From Linderina pennispora (Eukaryota; Kickxellomycota; Kickxellomycetes; Kickxellales; Kickxellaceae), in assembly GCF_002104995.1 (NCBI RefSeq), contig NW_024468442.1, positions 1-18,302 on the forward strand: a stretch of 18,302 nt of DNA, written 5' to 3'. The notes below the pieces were generated by a model, which saw only the letters and a program-made list of their open reading frames with translations, was not told the DNA's origin and searched no databases. The translations under genes and the position numbers were made by a program. Shown here piece after piece: positions 1-11,000 of this stretch; positions within the stretch are counted from its first letter, which is position 1, and every line of letters begins with the position of its first letter.

Positions 1-1289
1 GTCGTACTCGGGCGTGCTCTGCTCGTCGGGGATCATGCGCAGCTGCGACAGAATGTTGGTGACGCCGATCAGTGCATTCTTCACAAACCGCTTCTGGAAC
101 CTTGACGGGTCGCCGATCTCGACAGTGATCGCCGGGATGCCACGCTGCATAGCCGCTCCACGCAGCGACCCATCGGGACTCGTATTGTGGACAATGATCT
201 GTGGGTTCTGAAGACGGGCCATACGCGCTGTGCGTGGGTCTAACAGATTGGCGCGCACATACAGCGAGTTGACGCGGCCGCGCGACGCAGTGTGCAGATC
301 GAGCAGGTACTCGAAATTGCGGATAATGCGGTGGAGCAAATTGTACGCATACACCTGTGGGCTCGATCCGTTGGCTTTACCAGGCATGACTCTGTTTAGA
401 TCGGTGCCGTCTGTGTACCCGCGCTGCGACAGTAGGAAGCCGGGGCAGTTGGCGACAGGCACAGCCACCAGCGTGCCGTGCAGGGAGCTGGGTGAGAGCT
501 CGCTGATCAAGCGATGAATGAGCGGGATGCCGTTGAGCTCGTTGCCGTGGAGTGCTGCGGTGATTCCGACTACCGGCCCTCGGTAGTACCCTTGGCAATA
601 ATCACCGGGACGCGAATCGGCAGCCCCATTCCATCTTCAGCGAGGGCCACCCAGACTCTGGAGATCTGGCCAACCGGATACGCGCTGAGGTCCAGCTCGG
701 AGACAGTGGGGACTGCAGGCATAACGCGGCGAGCGCCGACATCGTTTGGCTTTTCATCGATGGGGACTGGGATTGCAGTGCGCTTTCTCCACGCTGCGCG
801 GGCTTCATGCAGCAGGGCCTCGTCGGACTCTGATTTGGCGAACCGATACGACGTCACAATCGGCCAGAGCTCGCGAGTCATGGCCAGCTTAGTCACCTTG
901 TCTGCCTTTTTCAAAATCTTCCGGCACGCAGTAATGTTGGACTGGGTGAAGTCTGCCAGGTTCTCCAGCTGCCGGAGCAACTTGGAGAACGCGGCCTTCC
1001 ACTCCTCGGTTTCCTGGTCCGATTGGTTTGTGCTCCACTGTGCCTTCAGGGACTTTAGGGTATCGCGGGCGCTTGATTCCTGGTCATCGTAGCGGCGGTT
1101 GACTTTTTCGACTTCGGACAGGAAATACGTGCGGAAGCCAGAAAACTGCTCGCCGCGGGTGGACTGATCGGTGTGACCGTTGGCGAGCTCGGCGTTGCTG
1201 TAGAGCGTGGCCTTGAGCTTTTTGTAGTTTAGGTAGTGTGGGGACCACGACGGGATGGTTTTCAGTGCCAGCTGCTGTTCGAACTTCAT
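1..1289 (-). CDS. SPX domain fused to AstE/AspA-type zinc hydrolase (partial, one frameshift)
   Basis: The start at 1289 is chosen because SPX domains begin at the extreme N-terminus with an MKF motif, as here; the frame is open further upstream but includes promoter sequence. Residues 1-170 look like SPX: YLNYKKLK at 19-26 and KILKKADK at 124-131, the lysine-rich signature that in this family binds inositol pyrophosphates. After a linker, residues from about 205 match the succinylglutamate desuccinylase/aspartoacylase family: HGNE at 248-251 (two zinc ligands), DLNRVMPG at 297-304, DLHT at 331-334 (third zinc ligand) and TVEIG near 389-393 (catalytic Glu). The domain is read only after a one-base frame change near 573-579; without it the chain stops at 239 residues. 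About 430 residues are visible and the C-terminus lies beyond the left edge. By family the enzyme should cleave an N-acyl amino acid or related amide; the substrate is unknown. A role tied to phosphate status is inference from the SPX domain. Confidence 0.85.
570..579 (-). other. Frameshift point in the SPX-hydrolase gene
   Basis: The SPX frame reads ...TTEGR and meets TAG at 572-570. One base out of phase, the chain continues at once as VVGITAALHGNE, the start of the hydrolase domain, and stays open to the left edge. One missing base beside the short G/C runs at 574-579 restores the family-typical GPVVGITA. Confidence 0.85.
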
Positions 1290-1430
1290 GGCTAGAGTGG
1301 ACGTAGAGTTATGTATAGTGCTCGGGGGAGAGAAGAGAAGAGAGAGAGGTTGTTTGGCTCGTTTGGCACAAACTTTATAGCGCTTGAAGGGTGCCGTTGT
1401 AAACGACAGCCACATCTTCACACGTGCCTG
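1290..1430 (-). promoter_or_regulatory. Promoter of the SPX-hydrolase gene: TATA box, CT tract, CACGTG
   Basis: On the minus strand a TATAAA lies at 1379-1374, about 85 nt upstream of the chosen ATG. A pyrimidine-rich stretch (1350-1325, seen as GA-rich on the plus strand) lies between them, as is common near fungal transcription starts. A perfect CACGTG palindrome lies at 1421-1426, about 130 nt upstream of the ATG. CACGTG is the core site of bHLH factors such as Pho4 and Cbf1; that it acts here is inference. Confidence 0.45.
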
Positions 1431-1988
1431 AGCGGCGGGCCTAGAATACTTCTCACTGGGGGTAAACACTTATTTTACGGCTTTTAGTTTTTGGCAAGCC
1501 ATTGTCAAGGTACAGGCGGTTGGGCACTCTGCTGTTGAGGTGTCACTTGCACATCCTTCCATGGGTCGTGTGGGCAAAAGTGGCCAAGGGCTAGTGGCTC
1601 GCACAGGCTGGCATTTTTCGGTGGTGAATTATATGTGAGGAATCCTTACCAATGCCTGTGCTCCCTGAGGCACCAGCGCTAGCCTCAGGCTTGAGTTCTC
1701 TTAGACTGCCCCCTACTGCCGCGTTGATGGCAATAGACTCTCCCTATATTAATGCCCAATGTCTTGGCTTCACAGCGAATATGTAGCCTTATGCTGACGT
1801 GCACAGCTTGATAATCCAATTCTTCTCAGTCGTGCACTGGCTGCAATAGCACCCGCTTTAAATGACTCATCTGCCATTATTCATTTTGCATAGTGAGGAC
1901 CTTCAAAAAGCTACGTTTAGCGGTGCAAAACATGTGTTGAGTAGACCCATATACTTATACTATCTTTCATGTACCAATGCACAAGCTA
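1431..1988. other. Intergenic stretch, no gene seen
   Basis: This lies between the SPX promoter and the FAS poly(A) signal. I find no long coding frame with family resemblance, no tRNA-like fold and no obvious repeat. No trace of a phosphopantetheinyl transferase domain is readable here in any minus-strand frame, so the FAS gene does not continue into it. Confidence 0.6.
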
Positions 1989-1994
1989 TTTATT
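1989..1994 (-). terminator. Poly(A) signal of the FAS gene
   Basis: A canonical AATAAA is read on the minus strand at 1994-1989, about 60 nt downstream of the FAS stop codon (2057-2055). It supports the stop at 2055 as the true end of the transcript's coding part. Confidence 0.6.
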
Positions 1995-2054
1995 TGGAAG
2001 TAGCGCGTTTTAGCTGGGAGTATCCTACTAATATCGAAGGACTAGGTGAGTGGT

Positions 2055-5000
2055 TTAGAACCTGTACTGCTTGGTTTTCGAGTCAAGTTTAGCCCTTGCA
2101 CCAGGATCCAGGAACACAGATGCCTCCTGTTCCTGTGAGAACGGGGGCTCTTCCTTTGCCTGGAAATATGTGTGGTTTCCAAGAAGTGCTCCCTGCCAGT
2201 AGCGGGTCGATCTCTTCATGCGCTCATCGACTTTAGTTGTGTACTCGACCAGCTCCTCCTTTGAAAGTGTTGCGAATAGGTAGTCCGGATGAACGATAAG
2301 TCCTGCTCCATTAGACTGGCTGAATCCAAACGACGTGAACAGCGCGGCCTTGATAGTTGGCGCACGAATAGTCTTGCTCAGGTATACAAGGTGTTCGTGC
2401 TGCTCCAGCTCGTCATCGATATTATCCGCGTTCCTATTCCCCGGAATGAGTCCTGTTGTCATTGACTGAAGAATGCCATGCATTGAACAAATCGTTGCTG
2501 GAGCCTTTTTATGACCTATAAGCCACTTTTGGCAAACCACAGGAACCGGAAGACCAGGCGTGCGTCCAACGTGCTTCAAGAGCATGTTCACAATGTTCGA
2601 CTCATTTACATCATTCAACTTTGTCGATGTTCCGTGGAATGACGCCAGCCCAATATCATCTGCACCAAGACCCCATGTCGCTAGTGCAGCACGAAGGGGC
2701 GAGATGGACTCACCCATTTTGTAAAAGTCGTTGCCCCATGTTGTCTTGACTGTCTTTTTCATCTTGTTCGCCACGCTGGTACTGCTGATGTGATCTAATG
2801 CAGCCAGCTGTGCGTCACGCATCTGCCTCCTATAATGGATATCAAGAAGTTGCAAGTCTGACGGGGTAGGACTCTCCTTTCCAATCGACAGTATTCCTTG
2901 GCCTGGAGCAGTGGGGTTACGTGTTGACTTGTCGGTGGCAGTGGCAGACATTGCCAAAATTCCATAGATAGGTGCTCCAATTTTAAGTGCTGCAGACGCG
3001 GACATGAGAACAGCCATCCCCGAGCCATAGCTATCGGCAAACCCACTTCTGGTAGACGTGCAGGGCCGTGATATTTCCTGAGGAGCTCTCCCCTTTCTTA
3101 GCTCATCTCTGGCACTTGCTGTGGCACTGATCATATTGAACTCATATGTAGTATCATTCGCGAACCCTTCTCCTGCACCAGCGATCATGACATCCGCTTT
3201 ACCCTGGACAATTGACTCCGCGGCAAGATCTAGTGCAATGGCTGAGGTAGCACATGCGCCAACAGTCGGCTTTAATGGGCCTGATGCCGAGAACAGAAGC
3301 GTATTGAGCCATGCGCTCATATTATTGATGGTGCTCTCAACCATCATTCCCGAGCCCACTTTCTTCTCTAGATACTTGTCGCGTATGACGCCAACAAGAT
3401 TTTTCGCCCCACCAAAGCAAGATCCGACTGAATGCCCGACCTTTGAGACATGGAAGTACTGGTAGAGCTCATACGGATCTGTAATGCCAGATCTGACGAG
3501 CGCCTCCATCGTAGCAATAAGGGTGTAGTGGTTAATATCATCCATTTTCAGCGCAAGATCCCCAGGTATTCCCAGCCGAACTGGGTCCCACCCAGTCGGT
3601 ATTTGAGAAAGAACAGTGTGTCCGATTTCAACTGCTTTTGGCACATGGATTACAGCGCCTTTAAGGAGTCTGACCGACCACGTTCCATCAGGGTTCTCCC
3701 ACGTATCAACTTTCTCGCCAGAAATCTGCTTGAAATGGACAGCTTCCTCAGCACTGGTCTCAAATGGAGGCATATCCTGATCGATCTGAAGCTCGCGCAT
3801 GAAGGACTTCATATTCACCGCATCCTCTCCCCAAACTTCAGGTTCAGCAACACGAATGCCGGTATGTTCCAAGATATATGACTCGTACTTAGCCTTGACA
3901 TTCATGTCATGCACTGGCTCCTGTGTCTTTGCGTCAACCCAGCCAATATAATGGGTACCTATCCCCGGATGGTCGCCAGAGAACCTCTTGATCAGCCCCA
4001 TCATCCATGCCAGCTCAATGCAGCCTTCCATCGAGAACATACCATATGCCTCCTGTTCCCAGCGCAAGGCTGCATTCCCAAATGGTCCAACTTCACCGAA
4101 TCCTGTCACAACCACAACCCTATCCAAGTCAACCATGCCCTCCAGGTATCTTAGGTGTTCGAGTTGTTCATGTGACTTTACAAGTGGCGCGTCTATTCTG
4201 TGCTGGGCCCGAGGCACAGTTTGGCTCACATGCGTCATTTTTGCCGAACCTTCCTGTTTCTCAACAGAATACGATGTGCAGACATCCAGATAGGTGGCTC
4301 TTCTTAGGCTAGCAGCTTTTACTAGTTTCAAGCGTCGCTCTGATAGCTCCCTGCTCACTGTCTCAATAGAATATGACCCTCCATTGAAGTTGCCAAACAC
4401 AGGATTGTTGTGCGCTGCCTCTTCCATCCCTTGTGATAGCAGGCAAAGTATGTTGAATGACATTTCCTCACGAGAGAACGTACGCATCCCCATTTCCTCC
4501 ATAGTTTCAAACATATTTGCACTTCCAGACGTCAGCCTCGTGCTACGGGTCCACCCGATTACACCACCAGTGATTGAAATGTACTCTGACCATGGTTCGG
4601 TATGCCAGCGGGCATACAGCGTGTGTAATGCAGCCTTTGTTTCGCCGTACATTCCGTCATTGCCCATTACTCCTTGATTAGACGAATGTGGTAAAATAAG
4701 CAGCGATGGAAGAAGAGAATTCCCTGTCTTTATTTTAGCCGCCTTAACCTGTCCTATTATCCGGAACAAGTTTGTCAATAGAATGCGAATCGTTAACTCA
4801 GAGTGGGAGTCGATGCTCCCTGCATCTTTGCCATGATCTGGGAACACAGCAAATGGAGCAATGTAGTCCAGATCCCAGTCAAGGCCATCCTTATTGTAGA
4901 TATACTGGATGAGGGCCTCTACATCACATGATGATGCCTGGTTGAAGGGGACAAGAACCAGCTCAGATCCGCGGGAACCAAACTTCCGGTACATCTCTTC

Positions 5001-8000
5001 GAAGAATCGGATTGACGACAGGGAATAATTGGACGTTGTAGCAACCACTTTGGCTCCACCAGATAGCAAGCCCTCAACCAATCCTGAGCCAATGGATCCC
5101 TTTCCACACCCGGTAACAAGTGCACATTTGCCCTCAAAAGATATGCCGTTAACCGCTGCGTCCTCCATTGAACTGAAGTATTCATCAGAAATTTCCTTGC
5201 TATATGTCCAGGCGTTTCCAGCCTGCCGACCGTACATATACAGCAGAGGTAGCCCATCCTTGCTGGCACATTTCATCTGTTGAACGTAGTCACCTATCGA
5301 TTGCTCCCCCTCTCTGGGAAACTCACAGCTGTCAATATCACCTCTGAACGTGATCTCTGTATGAGGACGCAGTGGAGTCGAAAGCTCTTTGTGGACAGGA
5401 GGCACATTTTCTGACTCCCTACACGCTGCATAGATAATCTCCGTTTGCTTCAGTGCACGTTGGGTATATGGGCAAGGGTCTGCTTTGAGAGTCCCAATAA
5501 ATGCCTGTAGCATTGAGAGCAGTCCAGGGTTGGACCGGTTCTTGAGCATATGAACACGTTTCATATACGTAGCACAGTCCATGCCTGGTTCCTCTCCGCC
5601 CAAAATGCCAGAGACCCATTCAAACACGTCCTGGCGGGCCCAATTCCAGTATGAGTTAAAATGGCGAGCCTTGTTTGCGTCGAATAGTGTGTTGGCCTTA
5701 TCTATCAATTCACTACCAAACTCATGCATGATGCCATCTATTCGCGATTCTAGGACTGCAACTTTTAATTGGAGCTCTTCAGCTGATCTAGCCCCTTGGC
5801 GCATATCGAGTCCTGCATGTCTGGCGAGTGTTTCTATCTGCTCAAGGACGAGCCTCCTGTGGGCATTTTGTGCTTTGTCGAATTCAGCACTGTTAATAGC
5901 AACGGATGGTGAATTTGTGTTCCTGTTTTCACCACCGCGTAACAGTGCTGTCAATGACAGCCCCGCGTGGTCTGCATACATCTGGGCTGCTGACTCCAAC
6001 CAAGCTTTAGCTGCTTCCTCATCCGCAAGTCGGGCGAGGGGCTCCATTGTAACCGACAATAATAGCAGAGCATCCTGTCTACGCGGACCTAGCCTGTATT
6101 TGTTTCTCAAATACGAACGAGCAACTGATTGTTTGAACCCACTTGGGAACTTTCCGGCAAACACCTTATTGACTAGTGCCTGGGAGTGCTTGCCAAGAGA
6201 AGTCGTTGAGGTTCCAAGGATTTTGGCAAGCTCCTCCAAGGGTCGGTCCTCTGCATGTCCAGGTAGGCCATTGTCAAACTCCTTCTGAAAGTCCCCAAAA
6301 AGCTCATTTTGTATCGTGGACTTTCCAGCAACAAGCTCCTTAATCGACTTGTTAGGATACACTTCGGATACAGCTATAGAAAGTTTTTGAGATATCACTG
6401 TCCTTATAACATCAATAATTGGAATTGGCACATCATCAACCGAGGTCATAGCAGCTGGCTGGATTGTATGCAAGGCTGCTTGCTCGTCCACAGTGGGGCT
6501 AGAGGCCTCGGATGATTCCTCTTGCTTAGTTGGTTTGCTGCCTGAAGTCTGAGGTGGTGCTACTGATAAGAAGTCAGCAGGTACACTGGCCTCTTCCCGA
6601 GCAGCTAAATGATATACCTCAGCCCTATCTTGGGCTGCATGTCGAATAGATACTATATCCTTGGACCAGCTGCTAGCCTCCAAAGTCTGTGCTGCCATAC
6701 GACACAGCGTAGGCTTCGGACCAATCTCAATGAGGCGTTCTACTGAGCACTTGTTGAAGACTGAATCTTGGGTCTCAATCCAATTTACTGACGAGGCAAA
6801 CTGGAAAGATAGCAGTTCAATAAGAAGAGCTCGTGCAATATGTTCCAAGTTGTTTGGTGGATCGTCGCTACATGTATCCCATCGTTGAAGAATACCTTCA
6901 AGGACTAGTGAGCGAGTGAGGGCATAGACACTCTCGATATATTCCTTTGTGGTCTCAAATGGCTGCCCAGTCAGGTTTGGTATATACTTCCCACACAGCA
7001 GTATGCCAAGCTTTTGTATATGCGTGATTTTTCGGTCAAGCACTCTGCGGAAAGTATCAACACTTGACAGCAATATGCTAGAGTGCGAGGGAACATCAAT
7101 TCCAGGAATGCTGATTATTGCTCTACCATTCTCGAGTATCTGTGCAGTTGGATACTCAGCTAGAACATCGGCGATAATGTTTGGCAGCGCATCATCTCCT
7201 TTATCTGCAAGCTTATTATGCCCTGCTGAGAGTCTATCTAGAGTCTCACACATGATAATCAAACTCTCGATATGTCCTGTGACAATGTACTGTTGTCCGC
7301 GGACGTTGTAGTTGATAACTTCTAGGAGCTGCTGTTTTCTTTCACGAATACAGTCAACAATTAGGAGTAGTTGAACCTCGCTGAAGCCAGTTACAACACG
7401 CTTAGGGTTGACAGATACCATCGCATACTGGGAGCAGCCATTTTCATCGCGATCTACTGAAGCATGGAGCAAAAGCCCGCGATAGAGAGCAATATCGACC
7501 GCATCCTCGACAGAAACAATCTCAGCAATTGCAGCAAGTGACCCAATCTCGCCAAGCGAATGGCCAGCGAAAATGGCATCATCCTGGATAAGACCATGAG
7601 CACGCATGTCTGCAGCCTGAGCTAGCGACATCACCGTCTGTATCGGCTGTGTAAACAGTGTCGCATTGAGCAGGCCATTTGCATAGCGGTGCGTGTATGA
7701 TTTCGATGACTGAGCGATCCCGGGAATCAGCTGCTCTATCTTGCCGTCATATTCACGTACCAAAGAGAGGTAGTTTGTACGAATTAGTGTGCCCTTCTTG
7801 CCACCGAGTTTAACCAAGTACTCTCTCGGGTTCTCCTGGACTATTTTCAGTAGTGAGACACCATAGTGCTTCAACATGTGTCTGTCAGCTCGGTCCCACA
7901 CATCTCTGGCAGCTGTGGATGACATGTATAGATCCATCCCCATGCCAACAAACTGCGACCCCTGGCCAGTAAACACATATGCAGTCTTTGCCTGGGCAAC

Positions 8001-11000
8001 CTCAGCTGTGAGTGTCATAACTGTTTCCCCATTCTGGTTTACAGTCTTGCCATCGATAACCATGTATCCGTTGTTCATCCCCGCGTGAACTAGCTCTACC
8101 CGAAGTTTGTCGTCTGGATAGACCTTTCCAACAAACTGGACGCTGTATGAGCGCATGCGCCGAGGGTCGTTATCTGCAACAACACGTTCAACAATAGCGC
8201 GGGATGCGGCTGATGACCACATGCCATGGCAAATCATTTCCGATTCTCCGATATATGCTGCAACATACGGATTTGTGTGCAGCATGTTCTGATCTCCAGA
8301 AACGTGGGCAAATTCGCAGTTTTCTGACGGCGCCTTCGCAGTCATGATGTCAGAAGCTTCTGCACACTGGATCGGTAAGCCACAGTGCTCAAAGCGCACT
8401 GAACCAATGTCATTTTGTATATTCTGGCTGATATATTCGATGACCGGGTTGCCATATGAATTTACAGTTTCATAATAAACATCGGCAACATGTTCGGCCT
8501 CCCCATATGGTTTCAGGCGATATACGGGTCCATAGGTTTTGATCTTGGAATACAGATCTTTGGATTTGAACTGATAGTGCGAGTAAAGCCTAAACTCCAG
8601 AATATCTCCGCAGGCGATTTTGAATGGCTCAGGAGATTCCATGGACACAAACCATTCTTTGGATTCAAGTAATGCCGCCTTCTCATCGGATGTGATTAAC
8701 ATGCGTCGCGCGGGTTCATCCATTGATCGGAACATTTGGTTGCATGCTGAATACTGGCCACGTATGGCAATAACATCTTCAGATGTAGCAGTGAGGATTC
8801 CTTCGCGCCAAAACCTCGAAGTGAATGTCAGCTTATGGCCAATGTCGATATTCTCCAATGCAGAGAGATTCACGCCGTAGTCTATAGTTTCTCCAACTCG
8901 CAGTGGCAATGCGCCTGCTGCATATTTTGTACTGTGGCTCAAGTGGATGATCCCGAGGAGACCTCTATGCAGAGGGGGAGTGGTCAGGACAGACGCCAGC
9001 TGGCTAATCCCGATTCTGAAGAATATGTCCATTGGGGCCAGCTGTAGCTCGTCGGCCGCCATTTTGTAATACTTTGACGTGATGTGAGCACTAGAACAGT
9101 ACTTCTGAACAAACTCTTGGCTGATGGTGAATGATTTGAGCGCACGAGCCGAGAAGTGCTGTTCTACATCAGCATGGTTTATGTTGCTAGGCTCGTCTGC
9201 AAGACCATGCACACGCAGATAAATATCGCGAAATGATAAATCCCGGCCCTCAACGTCCTCAGCAACAAGTACTGCAGGTTTGGATGGCGTGTAGATGTAC
9301 GGGAACCGAATCTCAAACTGCTCCTCGCCAATCCGATGGTAAATAATCATCAGAATATTCTTCTCACCATGGAGCTGTATGCGAATGTCCAATAGCCCAG
9401 TTGGTCCATGGATATCGAGCTTGACCGGCCTATCGCCAGCAAAGACCACCTCCGCTGTCTGCCCTGCCATCGGCTGCAGAACCTGCCTTATTGAATTTGC
9501 AGCGTACAGTGATTTGCGAACCACCACTGGCGATGTGAGAAGTGCATGAAACCAGCTCTGAGTAGGACCAGCCAGTGCCTCCAGCCATACATCAGGATCT
9601 GGAAGCAGTGCTGCATCGGTTGGGAGCTTGTATGTGCGGCTTGACTCATCAACAGCCACTGCAACCGAGGTAGGGAGCGATACTGGAAAAGGCTCTGGTG
9701 CAAGGTACTCGCAAGGACGGACTAGAGATGCATCCTTATCGAAACTGCACATGCTAAGCTTTTCCGTTAGCCCGGTGTAAACACGGTCGAGTATATCCTT
9801 GACTGGCTCGTTGACTGTGGTGGCATACTTTGCAGACACAGGGCCCAAGGCAATAACAGTGCGCTGGACATCTCTGTCAACAACTGTATCCAAATCCTCG
9901 GCTTGTGAATTGATGTCTTTCGTCATCCAAACATGCAGGTCGGCGTCGAGGATAGGAACGAATGGAACTGGCTTGGTCCCAGAGCGCTTGCAAAGCCAGA
10001 CCAGATACTGAACATCCTCAAGCGCAATAAGGACCCGGCTTATCTCTGGGTAGCTCTTGTCCACCAACTTGATAATGGTTAGTGGCTCCTGGAGTTGAAT
10101 GTAGCGTTGGAACATGCGTGGACTTTCTGCTCCAGATACTCGGTCCTCGACCCTAGAAACGAATTCCCCAAACAGCCTTCCATACGACACATCCAACCAC
10201 CTGGACTTGTCTGCGACGTACATCAGTTCCACGAGTCGATTGAGTACTTCCAGGTACGTCATCTCTTCCAGATCAACCACCCGCCCGTCGGATTTCTTGC
10301 CAAACCATGGCCGCGCACAGTCAATATTGAGCCGCTGAATGATATGATCCTTGTTTGCCATGATTGTCGGCAGCTGGTCAGCATATGGCTTCGTGAAGAT
10401 CATGTCGTTCAACTCTCTGAGAGCCAGCGCAGCTCGAGTAGCTAGAAGGTGGACATGTTCTCCAAAATCGGACAAGGTTGATATCACTCCGCCAGCATTG
10501 CCAGTATATGATGACTCCCACTCGCTGTCCTCAACGCCAGTGGCTGCCGCAATGAGCTCCTTTGCTTCCAGAGATATGGCACTCTCTTTTGCAGTGAGGA
10601 CACACGACGCTAACAATACTCCATCAACAGGCATAGGCGCATATCCAAAATGGACACTCCACTGGCCGGAGAGATATGGCAGAATGCTGTCGGCGTCGCC
10701 GAACCCTGACCCAATGACCAGGATGGTATTCGGCAGTGACCGGATCTTGCTGTAGGTCTCTAGAATTGGCCTGTGGAAGTCTTCACACGAATGGTGGCCA
10801 CCACCGCGACCGCCAGTCCACTGGATAATGACAGGAAAGTCGGGGTTTGTCCTAGCGATCGTGAGTGTCTGGAGAATTGTAGCTGCTGACCCGGGCTTGA
10901 AGGCAACATGCTTTATGCCTGCAATGCGCAAGTTCGCGATTATCCCGTTGGCAACGTCGATTGAGGGAACACCACCACCAATACAGAGCCCTGTGATCGG

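Noticed and set aside
1862-2092. Plus-strand open frame of 76 codons overlapping the FAS 3' end
   Set aside because: AT-rich codons unlike the neighbours, no motif, and it overlaps the FAS stop and poly(A) signal on the other strand.
5581-6288. Plus-strand open frame of 235 codons opposite FAS
   Set aside because: It lies antisense to the ACP and neighbouring part of a clear FAS reading frame; no family resemblance and the protein is Ser/Ala-rich as expected from a shadow frame.
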